64,000 nt of DNA from an uncultured Rhodospirillales bacterium (lineage in GTDB: Bacteria > Pseudomonadota > Alphaproteobacteria > ATCC43930 > CGMCC-115725), in assembly GCA_903828515.1 (NCBI GenBank), contig CAIKMD010000007.1, forward strand, positions 930,001-994,000, read 5' to 3'. The position numbers were made by a program, and so were the translations under genes. Of this stretch, positions 37,706 through 46,738 are shown one piece after another. Numbering within the stretch: the first letter of the stretch is position 1; every line of letters starts with the position of its first letter. The notes beneath the pieces were generated by a model. That model was not told where the DNA came from. It did no database searches and was given only the letters and a program-made list of their open reading frames with translations.

Positions 37706-38647
37706 ATGACGCGCGCTTTGGTGTTTCCCGGCCAGGGCTCGCAAGCCGTGGGCATGGGGCGCGAATTGGCGGGCGCGTTTGCGACCGCGCGGGACGTCTT
37801 TGCTGAGATCGATGAGGCGCTCAAACAGAGTCTATCCCGTCTTATGTTCGAAGGGCCGGAGACCGATCTCGTTCTGACCGAGAACGCTCAGCCTGCGCTC
37901 ATGGCGGTAAGTCTGGCTGTGGCGCGCGTGCTCGAAAAAGACGGCGGCCTCGATCTGAAGCGCCACGTGGCTTTCGTCGCGGGCCATTCGCTCGGCGAAT
38001 ATTCGGCGCTCGCTGCTGCTTATGCGCTGAACCTTGCCGATACGGCGCGCTTGCTGAAGCGTCGCGGGCTTGCCATGCAGCGGGCGGTGCCGGTCGGCGT
38101 CGGCGCGATGGCGGCGATGCTCGGCATGGAACTCGATCTCGCACGCGAGATCGCGAAAGCGGCCGAGCAGGGCGAGGTCTGCGATATCGCCAACGACAAT
38201 GGCGGCGGGCAGGTCGTGCTGAGCGGCAATGCGACGGCGATCGAACGTGCGATCGCGATTGCGGCCGAGCGCGGCGCCAAGCGTTCGATCATGCTCCCGG
38301 TGAGTGCGCCCTTCCATTGCGCGCTGATGAAGCCCGCGGCCGACGAAATGCAGGAGGCCCTGGCCGAAGTGAAATTTGGCGAACCATGGGTTCCGCTCGT
38401 CGCCAATGTCAGTGCCGCGCCGGTGCAGGACCCGACCGAGATCAAGCGTCTCCTGGTTGAGCAGGTGACCGGACTGGTGCGTTGGCGCGAATGCGTGCTG
38501 ACGATGAAGGAGGCTGGCGTGCACGAACTGGTCGAGGTCGGTTCCGGCCGCGTTCTCGGCGGCCTGACCAAGCGGATCGATCGCGACTTGAAATCATCCT
38601 CGATCGGCGCACCCGCCGAGATCGAGGTCTTTCTCAAGACGATTTAG
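37706..38647 (+). CDS. fabD: Malonyl-CoA:ACP transacylase FabD
   Basis: A 313-residue transferase loading malonyl groups onto acyl carrier protein for fatty acid synthesis. The oxyanion motif GQGSQ is at residues 9-13, the nucleophile S95 in GHSLGEYSAL, and the catalytic histidine in APFHCALM. It is the first gene of fabD-fabG-acpP-fabF, nine bases before fabG. Confidence 0.97.
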   Translation: MTRALVFPGQGSQAVGMGRELAGAFATARDVFAEIDEALKQSLSRLMFEGPETDLVLTENAQPALMAVSLAVARVLEKDGGLDLKRHVAFVAGHSLGEYSALAAAYALNLADTARLLKRRGLAMQRAVPVGVGAMAAMLGMELDLAREIAKAAEQGEVCDIANDNGGGQVVLSGNATAIERAIAIAAERGAKRSIMLPVSAPFHCALMKPAADEMQEALAEVKFGEPWVPLVANVSAAPVQDPTEIKRLLVEQVTGLVRWRECVLTMKEAGVHELVEVGSGRVLGGLTKRIDRDLKSSSIGAPAEIEVFLKTI

Positions 38648-38656
38648 GGTAACAGA

Positions 38657-39394
38657 ATGTTCGATCTGAGCGGCAAGGCCGCGCTTGTCACCGGCGCTTC
38701 GGGTGGTATCGGCGGCGCCATCGCGAAAACGCTGCACGGCGCCGGCGCCACGGTGATGTTGCACGGCACGCGCAAGGATGCGCTCGACACGCTGGCAACC
38801 TCGCTGGGCGACCGTGTCTTTGTGATCGCGTCGGATCTCGGTGATGCTGGGGCTTGCGAGGCCTTGATCAAGTCGGCCGAAGAGACGATGGGCCATCTCG
38901 ACATCCTCATCAACAATGCGGGTCTGACCCGCGACATGTTGGCGATGAGGTTGAAGGACGAGGACTGGCAAAAGGTCATCGATGTCGATCTCACGGCGGG
39001 GTTCCGCCTGTCGCGCGGTGCGTTGCGCGGCATGTTGAAAAGACGCTGGGGACGAATCGTTTCGATCACGTCGATCGTCGGTGCGACCGGCAACCCGGGT
39101 CAGGCCAATTACGCCGCCGCCAAGGCAGGCACCGTCGGCATGTCGAAGGCGCTTGCCGCCGAAGTCGCGCAGCGCGGCATCACGGTCAATTGCGTGGCGC
39201 CTGGTTTCATCGCGACGGCAATGACCGACGTCTTGAGCCAGGAACAGAAAGACCGCATTGCACAAGCGATCCCGCTGGGCCGCGTCGGTACCCCCGATGA
39301 GGTCGCCGCGGGCGTGTTGTTTCTCGCAAGCGATGAAGCGCGCTATGTTACCGGCGCGACCTTGCACATCAACGGCGGCATGGCCATGATTTGA
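38657..39394 (+). CDS. fabG: 3-oxoacyl-ACP reductase FabG
   Basis: A 245-residue SDR enzyme reducing 3-ketoacyl-ACP with NADPH. TGASGGIG binds the cofactor, NNAG lies in LDILINNAGLTRD, and the catalytic Ser-Tyr-Lys is in SITSIVGATGNPGQANYAAAK. The LTRDMLAMRLKDEDW stretch is FabG-specific. In contrast to the SDR at 15.3-16.0 kb, this one keeps the catalytic serine. It is flanked by fabD and acpP. Confidence 0.97.
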   Translation: MFDLSGKAALVTGASGGIGGAIAKTLHGAGATVMLHGTRKDALDTLATSLGDRVFVIASDLGDAGACEALIKSAEETMGHLDILINNAGLTRDMLAMRLKDEDWQKVIDVDLTAGFRLSRGALRGMLKRRWGRIVSITSIVGATGNPGQANYAAAKAGTVGMSKALAAEVAQRGITVNCVAPGFIATAMTDVLSQEQKDRIAQAIPLGRVGTPDEVAAGVLFLASDEARYVTGATLHINGGMAMI

Positions 39395-39523
39395 GGGTGG
39401 CTAGCAATGGGCCGCGATCTATGTTAGGTAACGGCGATTATCGCTTCCCCCGATACGATCGAAGTGCGGGAAGCCTCTGATACACAAACACTTTTGCGCG
39501 TCAATCTGTCGAGGAAAACTGTG

Positions 39524-39760
39524 ATGAGCGATGTCGCCGAGCGGGTAAAGAAGATCGTTGTGGAGCACCTGGGCGTCGACGAGTCCAAGGTTACGGACAA
39601 TGCGAGTTTTATCGACGATCTGGGCGCCGACAGCCTCGACACGGTCGAGTTGGTGATGGCGTTCGAAGAAGAGTTCGGTTGCGAGATTCCGGACGACGCG
39701 GCGGAAAAGATCATTACCGTCAAAGACGCCGTGTCCTTCATCGAAGCCCATCCCACCTGA
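39524..39760 (+). CDS. acpP: Acyl carrier protein
   Basis: A 78-residue acidic four-helix carrier of growing acyl chains. The 4'-phosphopantetheine attaches to S37 in [15 protein letters not shown] 39524 follows a GAGGA ribosome site and gives the family N-terminus [12 protein letters not shown]. The 129-base gap from fabG (39395-39523) is long for this operon and may hold a separate acpP promoter, but I see no convincing consensus. Confidence 0.97.
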   Translation: MSDVAERVKKIVVEHLGVDESKVTDNASFIDDLGADSLDTVELVMAFEEEFGCEIPDDAAEKIITVKDAVSFIEAHPT

Positions 39761-39773
39761 GTCCTGCCGCAGC

Positions 39774-41036
39774 ATGAGACGGGTCGTCGTCACCGGCCTC
39801 GGACTTGTCACGCCGCTTGGCGTGGGGGCCGAACTTGTGTGGAAGAAACTGATCGCCGGCGAATCGGGTATTCGCGCGATTCAGGGCTTCGACGTGTCCG
39901 ATCTCCCGGCCAAGATCGCCGGCCAGGTGCCGCGCGGCGAAACTGCGTCGGGCAATTTCAACGTCGACGATTGGGTTCCGACCAAAGATCAACGCAAGAT
40001 GGACGAGTTTATCGTCTTCGCGTTGGGGGCGGCCGAACAGGCGATCGCGGATTCGGGTTGGAAGCCCGAAAGTGCCGAAGATCGCGAGGCGACGGGCGTC
40101 ATGATCGGCTCGGGCATCGGCGGTCTGCCGGGTATTACCGAGGCTGCGATCACGGTGCATGAAAAGGGCCCGCGTCGTCTCTCTCCGTTCTTCATTCCCT
40201 CGAACCTGATCAATCTCGCGTCCGGCCATGTTTCGATTCGCCACGGCTTTAAGGGGCCGAACCACGCGGTGGTGACGGCTTGCTCGACCGGCGCCCACGC
40301 CATCGGCGACGCGGCACGTCTCATCATGTGGGAAGATGCCGACGTGATGGTGGCGGGTGGAACCGAAGCTGCCATTTGCCGCATGGGCATCGCGGGCTTC
40401 GCGTCGGCGCGCGCGCTGTCGACCGCGTTCAACGATACGCCCGAACGCGCCTCGCGGCCCTGGGATGAAGCGCGCGATGGATTCGTCATGGGCGAGGGCG
40501 CGGGGATCGTTGTCCTCGAAGAACTCGAACACGCCAAACGTCGCGGCGCCAAAATCTATGCGGAAATCATCGGCTACGGCATGTCGGGCGATGCGCATCA
40601 CATCACCGCACCGGCCGAGGATGGCGACGGAGCCTTCCGCGCCATGCGCAATGCGGTGAAACGCAGCGGCCTCTCGCTCGATCAGATCGACTACATCAAT
40701 GCGCATGGTACCTCGACGCCGTTGGGCGATGAGATCGAACTCAACGCAGTCAAACGGCTGTTCGGCGACCAGGCGAAAAAGCTTTCGATGTCGTCGACCA
40801 AATCGTCGATCGGCCATTTGCTCGGTGCCGCCGGTAGTACCGAGGCGATCTTCTCGATCCTCGCGATGCGGGACAGCATCGTTCCCCCGACGCTCAATCT
40901 CGAAAATCCGAGCGCCGCGTGCGACATCGATCTCGTGCCCCTGCGCGCCAAGGAGCGCAAGGTTCGCTTTGCCTTGTCGAACTCGTTCGGGTTCGGCGGC
41001 ACCAATGCCTCGCTGATTTTCGGCCCGGCCCCCTGA
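39774..41036 (+). CDS. fabF: 3-oxoacyl-ACP synthase II FabF
   Basis: A 420-residue condensing enzyme elongating acyl-ACP. The Cys-His-His triad is visible: C170 in VVTACSTGAHAIG, His in NAHGTSTPLGD, and His in SSIGHLLGAAG. SNSFGFGGTNASLIF ends the protein. It begins 13 bases after acpP, and mltG begins one base after its stop. Confidence 0.97.
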   Translation: MRRVVVTGLGLVTPLGVGAELVWKKLIAGESGIRAIQGFDVSDLPAKIAGQVPRGETASGNFNVDDWVPTKDQRKMDEFIVFALGAAEQAIADSGWKPESAEDREATGVMIGSGIGGLPGITEAAITVHEKGPRRLSPFFIPSNLINLASGHVSIRHGFKGPNHAVVTACSTGAHAIGDAARLIMWEDADVMVAGGTEAAICRMGIAGFASARALSTAFNDTPERASRPWDEARDGFVMGEGAGIVVLEELEHAKRRGAKIYAEIIGYGMSGDAHHITAPAEDGDGAFRAMRNAVKRSGLSLDQIDYINAHGTSTPLGDEIELNAVKRLFGDQAKKLSMSSTKSSIGHLLGAAGSTEAIFSILAMRDSIVPPTLNLENPSAACDIDLVPLRAKERKVRFALSNSFGFGGTNASLIFGPAP

Positions 41037-41037
41037 C

Positions 41038-42018
41038 ATGACATGGCGCGGCCGCGCGGCGGGAGGGCTCGGCGCCATCCTGCTGCTCGCGGCGACGGCA
41101 TTGGGTATCGGCGCGCGCGATTACACGGCTCCGGGACCGCTGACGGCCCCGAAGGTGGTGGTCATCCCAAAGGGCGCGGGGGCCCAGGAGACTGGTGAAG
41201 TCCTCGAATCCGCCGGCGTCATCAATCACGCGGCGATCTTTGCCATCGGTACCTATCTGACCAAGCGGGCACGAGGCCTGCGGGCGGGCGAATATGAATT
41301 CGCGGCTGGGATCAGCCCCGTGGCGGCGGCCGATGTGATCGATAGTGGAAAGGTGGTGCGCCACCGCATCACGATCCCTGAAGGGCTGACGGCCGCCGAA
41401 ATCGTGGCCTTGGTTGACGCCGCGCCCGCGCTCGACGGCGCGCTCGATGCCGAGCCCTTGGAAGGCACGTTGTTGCCCGACACTTATTTCTATGTGTTGG
41501 GAAATACCCGTTCCGATTTGATCGCGCGCATGCATCGAGCGATGGAACGTGTGCTTGCCGAAACCTGGAAGGACCGGGCGCCGGGACTGCCACTGGCAAG
41601 CCCCGCCGAGGCCATGACGCTCGCGTCGATCGTCGAGAAAGAGACGGCGAAGTCCGCTGAACGTCCGCGCGTCACCGGTGTCTTCATCGAGCGATTGAAG
41701 ATCGGCATGAAGCTCCAGGCGGATCCGACCGTGATCTATGCCCTGACAAATGGGGGCTCCCGGCCGTTGGCTCATCCGATCGATCACGACGATCTTTCGA
41801 TCGAGTCACCTTACAATACCTATGTCACCAAGGGTCTGCCCCCGACCCCGATCGCGAACCCGGGTCTCGCGTCGCTAAAGGCGGCTCTGCACCCCGAATT
41901 GCGCGGCGAGCTTTACTTCGTGGCCGACGGCACCGGTGGCCACGTTTTCGCCAAGACGCTCGACGAACACAACCGTAATGTCGCCAAGCTGCGCGCCTCG
42001 CAGGCGGGCGGAGGCTAG
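41038..42018 (+). CDS. mltG: Endolytic murein transglycosylase MltG
   Basis: A 326-residue inner-membrane enzyme that cleaves nascent glycan strands and is thought to terminate peptidoglycan polymerisation. A single N-terminal helix (residues about 8-24) is followed by a LysM-like region and the YceG domain with GLTAAEIVALV, LPDTYFY, the catalytic-glutamate segment LASIVEKETA, and LQADPTVIYAL. YNTYVTKGLPPTPIANPGLASL is diagnostic. It sits in the usual fab-mltG-yicC-gmk order. Confidence 0.95.
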   Translation: MTWRGRAAGGLGAILLLAATALGIGARDYTAPGPLTAPKVVVIPKGAGAQETGEVLESAGVINHAAIFAIGTYLTKRARGLRAGEYEFAAGISPVAAADVIDSGKVVRHRITIPEGLTAAEIVALVDAAPALDGALDAEPLEGTLLPDTYFYVLGNTRSDLIARMHRAMERVLAETWKDRAPGLPLASPAEAMTLASIVEKETAKSAERPRVTGVFIERLKIGMKLQADPTVIYALTNGGSRPLAHPIDHDDLSIESPYNTYVTKGLPPTPIANPGLASLKAALHPELRGELYFVADGTGGHVFAKTLDEHNRNVAKLRASQAGGG

Positions 42019-42050
42019 GCTATCGGCCAACCGGGGGTTATAAAGCGCGC

Positions 42051-42938
42051 ATGACGATCGCGAGCATGACGGGCTTTGCCCGCGCCGAGGGCCATGACGG
42101 CACACTCGGCTGGGTTTGGGAATTGAAGAGCGTCAACGCCAAGGCGCTCGATCTTCGGTTTCGCTTGCCTGCCGGGTTCGAAGCGCTGGAACTTGGTTTG
42201 CGCGCCGTCCTTTCCGCCAAGGTAAAGCGGGGATCGATCACCGCCAATCTCGCGATCACGAAAAGCACGACGGGCAGCGGCCTGCGGGTCAATCGTCAGG
42301 CGCTCGATATGGTCGTGGAGCTGGCGCGCCAACTCGCCGCCGAGGTCGAAGCGGCGCCGCCGCGGATAGACGGATTGCTGGCGCTCAAGGGCGTGCTCGA
42401 AACCGGCGAGGAAAGCGCGGACGACACTCAGCGCGAACGCCATAACGCCCTGCTGAATACGGGCTTCGAACGCGCGCTCGACAGTCTCGCGGTCATGCGG
42501 CTGGCCGAGGGCGCGCGGCTTGAAGCCGTATTGGCGGCGCGGCTCGACGAGATTACCGCTTTGGTCCGAGAAGCCGAGGCGTCGGCCGCGACCCAGCCGG
42601 CCGCGATCAAGGCGCGGCTGAGGGACCTGATCGCGACGTTGACCTCGGCCGTGCCCGCGCTTCCCGAAGAACGTCTCGCGCATGAAGCCGCGCTGATCAT
42701 CGCCAAGGCTGACGTGCGCGAGGAACTCGACCGGCTCACCGCGCATCTTCACGCGGCGCGCGGGTTGCTGGCCGAGGGTGGGCCGATCGGGCGGCGGTTC
42801 GATTTCCTGTGTCAGGAATTCAATCGCGAGGCGAATACCTTGTGCTCGAAATCGGCGGACCTTCAGTTGACCCGGACCGGTCTCAGCCTCAAGGCGGCGA
42901 TCGAGCAGCTCCGCGAGCAGGTTCAGAATATCGAGTAG
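42051..42938 (+). CDS. YicC/YloC-family endoribonuclease
   Basis: A 295-residue protein of the YicC family, recently regarded as endoribonucleases. It begins SMTGFARAEGHDG, contains WELKSVNAKALDLRFRLP and KRGSITANLAI near the N-terminus, and ends with the highly conserved RFDFLCQEFNREANTLCSKSADLQLTRTGLSLKAAIEQLREQVQN. It lies six bases upstream of gmk, a common pairing. Confidence 0.95.
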   Translation: MTIASMTGFARAEGHDGTLGWVWELKSVNAKALDLRFRLPAGFEALELGLRAVLSAKVKRGSITANLAITKSTTGSGLRVNRQALDMVVELARQLAAEVEAAPPRIDGLLALKGVLETGEESADDTQRERHNALLNTGFERALDSLAVMRLAEGARLEAVLAARLDEITALVREAEASAATQPAAIKARLRDLIATLTSAVPALPEERLAHEAALIIAKADVREELDRLTAHLHAARGLLAEGGPIGRRFDFLCQEFNREANTLCSKSADLQLTRTGLSLKAAIEQLREQVQNIE

Positions 42939-42944
42939 GGCCGG

Positions 42945-43583
42945 ATGGCAGAACCTCGCATCAAACGCCGCGGCATTCTCCTGGTTCTTTCATCGCCTTC
43001 GGGTGCGGGCAAGACGACGATCAGCCGTGCCGTGGTCACCCAGGATCGCAAGCTCAAGATGTCGGTCTCGGTAACGACGCGGCCCCGACGGCCCGGCGAG
43101 ATCGACGGCAAGCATTATCATTTCATCACGCGCGCGACATTCGACGCGATGGCGGCGAAGGGCGATCTTCTCGAACACGCGATCGTTTTCGGTAATTGCT
43201 ACGGCACGCCGCGCGGTCCGGTCGAGAAAACCCTCGAAGCGGGGACCGATATCATCAGCGACGTCGACTGGCAGGGGACGCAACAACTCGCGGCCAATAT
43301 TCGCGACGATCTGGTTGCCGTCTTTATCCTGCCACCAAGCATGGCGGCCCTGAAACGCCGGCTTCAAAGTCGGGCTCAGGATAGTCGCGAGGTCGTGCGG
43401 GCGCGGATGGCGAAGTCCTCGGATGAGATGAGCCATTGGGCCGAATACGATTACGTTATCGTCAATCAGGATCTCGACGAAAGCACGCGCCATGTTCGGG
43501 CGATTCTCGATGCCGAACGAAAGCGTCGTGCCCGCCAGACCGGATTGGCCGATTTCGTCAATCGCCTGCGCGGCGAGGGATAG
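42945..43583 (+). CDS. gmk: Guanylate kinase
   Basis: A 212-residue GMP kinase. The P-loop is [13 protein letters not shown] (residues about 13-25). The GMP-binding segment contains [21 protein letters not shown] and [12 protein letters not shown]. The lid has [21 protein letters not shown]. Its 3' end overlaps the converging rsmA gene by 26 bases, so the two 3' coding ends are complementary. Confidence 0.97.
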   Translation: MAEPRIKRRGILLVLSSPSGAGKTTISRAVVTQDRKLKMSVSVTTRPRRPGEIDGKHYHFITRATFDAMAAKGDLLEHAIVFGNCYGTPRGPVEKTLEAGTDIISDVDWQGTQQLAANIRDDLVAVFILPPSMAALKRRLQSRAQDSREVVRARMAKSSDEMSHWAEYDYVIVNQDLDESTRHVRAILDAERKRRARQTGLADFVNRLRGEG

Positions 43584-44409
43584 CGCGCGCCAGCGCGCAG
43601 AATTCGGGAACCGATAATTCCTCGGCGCGGGCCGTCGGCTCGACGCCGGCCGTGGCCATGATCGCCGCCGTATCGCCGCCGAGTGACTTGAGACTCTGGC
43701 GCAGCATCTTGCGGCGCTGACCGAAGGCCGCGGCGGTGACGCGTTCCAGATCGGCTTGATCGCAGGGTGCCTGGGGTGCGGCGCGCGGTACGAGATGCAC
43801 CACGGTCGAGGTTATCTTCGGCGCCGGCACGAACGCTTGCGGCGGTACGTCGAAGGCGAGCCGGACCTCGCAGAGCCATTGCGTCAATATCGACAGCCTT
43901 CCGTAATCCTTGCTGCGCGGCGTAGCGGCCAGGCGTTGCGCAACCTCCCTCTGGAACATCAGGGTCAGACTCTGATAGTTGCGAATGTCGCCGAGCCAAC
44001 GGATCAAGAGCGGCGTCGCGATGTTGTAGGGAAGATTGGCGACGATTCTGCGCGGTGCCGGGGTGAAGCCGGCCGGGTCGAGTTCGAGCGCGTCGCCCTC
44101 GACGATCGTCAGTCGTCCGGGGAAGGCCTCGGCAAGCTCGCCGAGCGCGGCGATGCAGCGGCTATCGCGCTCGATCGCGGTGACATGACGCGCGCCTTCC
44201 AACAACAAGGCGCGCGTGAGCCCGCCGGGGCCAGGGCCGATCTCGACGATCGAGGCGGAATCGAGCGGTGATGCGACGCGCGCGATACGGCGGCATAAAT
44301 TCAGATCGAGAAGAAAATTCTGGCCGAGCGATTTCCGCGCGTCCAGCTCGAAACGCCGAATGATATCGCGGAGCGGCGGAAGCTCAGGCGGTTGCGGGTT
44401 CGGCGACAC
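43558..44409 (-). CDS. rsmA: 16S rRNA dimethyladenosine methyltransferase RsmA (KsgA)
   Basis: A methyltransferase of about 283 residues that dimethylates two adjacent adenosines near the 3' end of 16S rRNA. Motifs are [11 protein letters not shown], the SAM site [11 protein letters not shown], and the catalytic [11 protein letters not shown] at 44409 is chosen; TTG at 44421 is an alternative that adds four residues. Both start inside the 3' end of pdxA. Neither has a clear ribosome site, suggesting coupling to pdxA translation. Confidence 0.94.
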   Translation of the reverse strand: MSPNPQPPELPPLRDIIRRFELDARKSLGQNFLLDLNLCRRIARVASPLDSASIVEIGPGPGGLTRALLLEGARHVTAIERDSRCIAALGELAEAFPGRLTIVEGDALELDPAGFTPAPRRIVANLPYNIATPLLIRWLGDIRNYQSLTLMFQREVAQRLAATPRSKDYGRLSILTQWLCEVRLAFDVPPQAFVPAPKITSTVVHLVPRAAPQAPCDQADLERVTAAAFGQRRKMLRQSLKSLGGDTAAIMATAGVEPTARAEELSVPEFCALARAIPRRAGD

Positions 44410-45394
44410 GGCGTTTGGCAAGCTCGCCGGCCAATGCGATCGCGGCGATCAGGCTCGCCGGGCTGGCGATACCCTTGCCGGCAATGTCGCAGGCGGTGCC
44501 GTGATCGGGCGAGGTACGGATGAAGGGCAACCCCAGCGTGATATTGACGCCGCGATCGAAATCGATGGTCTTCAGTGGAATGAGCGCCTGGTCATGATAC
44601 ATGCAAATCACCGCGTCATATTTTGCGCGCGCGACCGCATGGAAGAGTGTGTCGGCGGGGGCGGGACCGGTTGCCGCGATGCCGAGCGCGGCGAGCGCTT
44701 TGACGGCGGGCACGATGATATCGATTTCTTCGCGCCCGATCGTGCCGTTCTCGCCGGCGTGCGGGTTCAGTCCCGCGACCGCGAGACGCGGCCGGGCGAT
44801 GCCGAAATCGCGTTTCAGCGCGTCGGCGGTAATCCGACCGGCGGTGACGATGTCCTCGGTGCGCAATGCCGCGAGCGCGCTACGCAGGGGTAAATGCACC
44901 GTCACCGGCACGACGCGTAATCCCGGACACAACAGCATCATCACGGGGGTGACGCCACCGGCAAGTTCGGCGAGGAACTCGGTGTGGCCAGGATGGGTGA
45001 ACCCCGCAGCGTAAAGGGTCTCTTTCTGAATCGGATTGGTCACCATCGCCGCCGCGCGACCCTGTTTGACGAAGTCGACGGCTTGGGTGATCGCGCCGAT
45101 CACAGCGGGGGCATTGGCCGGATCGGGCTTTCCCGTAACAACCGGCCGGGGTAGCCGGATCGGCAGGACGGGGAGAGCTTCAGAATAACACGACGCGGCT
45201 TCTTCGGGCGATGCGATGATCCTTATGGCCGCCCGAGATCCGATCGACGCTGCGATACCTTCAAGCCGGGTCGGATCGTCGAGAATGAAAAAAGGCGGCA
45301 GACGGTCGCGGTTTCGCGCGTCCCAGGCTTTGATCGCAATCTCGCCGCCGACGCCGGCCGGTTCACCGATGGTGAGAACCAGCGGCGCGGTCAC
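44384..45394 (-). CDS. pdxA: 4-hydroxythreonine-4-phosphate dehydrogenase PdxA
   Basis: A 336-residue NAD-dependent enzyme of pyridoxal phosphate synthesis. The N-terminal [13 protein letters not shown] and the metal-binding histidines in [15 protein letters not shown] and [11 protein letters not shown] are visible. [20 protein letters not shown]-like residues appear as [18 protein letters not shown] start overlaps the surA TGA, so translation is coupled. surA-pdxA-rsmA is the conserved order. Confidence 0.97.
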   Translation of the reverse strand: MTAPLVLTIGEPAGVGGEIAIKAWDARNRDRLPPFFILDDPTRLEGIAASIGSRAAIRIIASPEEAASCYSEALPVLPIRLPRPVVTGKPDPANAPAVIGAITQAVDFVKQGRAAAMVTNPIQKETLYAAGFTHPGHTEFLAELAGGVTPVMMLLCPGLRVVPVTVHLPLRSALAALRTEDIVTAGRITADALKRDFGIARPRLAVAGLNPHAGENGTIGREEIDIIVPAVKALAALGIAATGPAPADTLFHAVARAKYDAVICMYHDQALIPLKTIDFDRGVNITLGLPFIRTSPDHGTACDIAGKGIASPASLIAAIALAGELAKRRVAEPATA

Positions 45395-46644
45395 CCGCGA
45401 ATGTCCACATAGGCACCGCGGCGAAGATCGCGCAAATAGCGGCGCGACATTTGATCCATGCGCTGGTGCATGATCTGGTCATAGACCTGATCGGTGGACG
45501 GCACCGCCGGAGCGGGGTCGGTGCGCTGGCAAACCATCGCGACACCGACGCCGCCGCGCGCGGGAATGGGCTTGCTCGGTTCGGCGACCTTCAGCGACAG
45601 CAGGACCTGGCGCAGATCCGGTGGTATGTCGCCGGCGCGCATGCTGGGCGTCTGGCTCGAATATTGTGGCGCTTGTTCGCGCGCGATCTTGGCCATTTCG
45701 CCGCAGCTCTTGGCGGTGTTGGTAACCTGCTGCGCCTGGTTGGCGGCACGTTGCTGTTCCTGCGGGGAGGACGTCGGTTCCAGCGGAAACACCACTTCGA
45801 CAAAGGCGATCTGGGTATCGTCCTCGCTGGCCTGACCGGGAATTCGGCGCTCGATGAGATAAAGCAGGTAATACCCGGCGGGCGTCCGAAGCGGGTAAGA
45901 CATTTCGCCCGCGTTCATCTTCTCGACCGCGTCGCTGAGCGGCGGACCGAATTGGCTCGGCGTCACCCAGCCGATGTCGCCGCCCTGAGCGGCGCTCGGC
46001 GCTTGTGAAAATTGCTGTGCGACGGCGCCGAAATTCGCGCCCGCGCGAATTTGTTGTATGAGCTTGTCTGCCAGCGATTTGATTTCACCGTCTTGTGTTG
46101 GATTGTCGACGGCCAGGAATATTTCGGCGACATGGCTCTGCGGCTTGCCGAAATCCGCCTTGATTCGTGCGATTTCGTCCTGAACTTCGGCATCCGACAC
46201 GCTGACATCCGAGGCGTAGCGGCCTTGAACCACTTTGTTCCAGGTCAGCGACGCCGTGAGCTGGTCGGTCAGTGTCTTGGGCGATATGCCGGCAGATTTG
46301 AGATAATCGACGAGGCCGCCCTTGGTCATGTTGTTGCGCGATTCGATATTCGCGAGGGCTTTGTCGACTTCGTCCTTGCTGACGGCAACCTTATATTTGG
46401 CGGCCTCTTGCATCTCGAGTTTTTCGTCGACCAGTGAACGCATCACGCGGGGGGCGAGCTGTTGCCGGTTTTGCGGCGTATCGGGTATGCCCGAACTGCG
46501 CATGATCAGACTCATGCGCGCATTGACGTCATCGGCCGTCACGATGTCGTTGTTGACGACGGCGGCGATGCGAGTTTCTTGGGCGTGCGCGGTCGTGCCC
46601 AAAACCAGGACGAATGCGAGACCGAGTTGCAACCACCATTTCAT
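45391..46644 (-). CDS. surA: Periplasmic chaperone/peptidyl-prolyl isomerase SurA
   Basis: A 417-residue secreted protein with a signal peptide (residues 1-21, cleavage after AHA). The SurA N-domain (VVNNDIVTADDVNARM through DKALANIESRNNMTKGG) is followed by a parvulin domain containing AEIFLAVDNP, GGDIGWVTPSQFGPPL and GYYLLYLIERR. A second, less conserved parvulin region follows. It escorts outer-membrane proteins, including LptD, which is encoded just upstream on the same strand after a 94-base gap. Confidence 0.93.
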   Translation of the reverse strand: MKWWLQLGLAFVLVLGTTAHAQETRIAAVVNNDIVTADDVNARMSLIMRSSGIPDTPQNRQQLAPRVMRSLVDEKLEMQEAAKYKVAVSKDEVDKALANIESRNNMTKGGLVDYLKSAGISPKTLTDQLTASLTWNKVVQGRYASDVSVSDAEVQDEIARIKADFGKPQSHVAEIFLAVDNPTQDGEIKSLADKLIQQIRAGANFGAVAQQFSQAPSAAQGGDIGWVTPSQFGPPLSDAVEKMNAGEMSYPLRTPAGYYLLYLIERRIPGQASEDDTQIAFVEVVFPLEPTSSPQEQQRAANQAQQVTNTAKSCGEMAKIAREQAPQYSSQTPSMRAGDIPPDLRQVLLSLKVAEPSKPIPARGGVGVAMVCQRTDPAPAVPSTDQVYDQIMHQRMDQMSRRYLRDLRRGAYVDIRG

Positions 46645-46738
46645 GGCAGGCGATACACTGATTGAGGTTGTGGAGGCCGTCTATATAAGCCCAATCTGCC
46701 GGAATCCCAAGAGCTGAGGTGCGGGGGCGCTGTTATTC

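Noticed and set aside
39395-39523. Separate promoter for acpP
   Set aside because: No -35/-10 pair with reasonable spacing could be found by eye in this gap.
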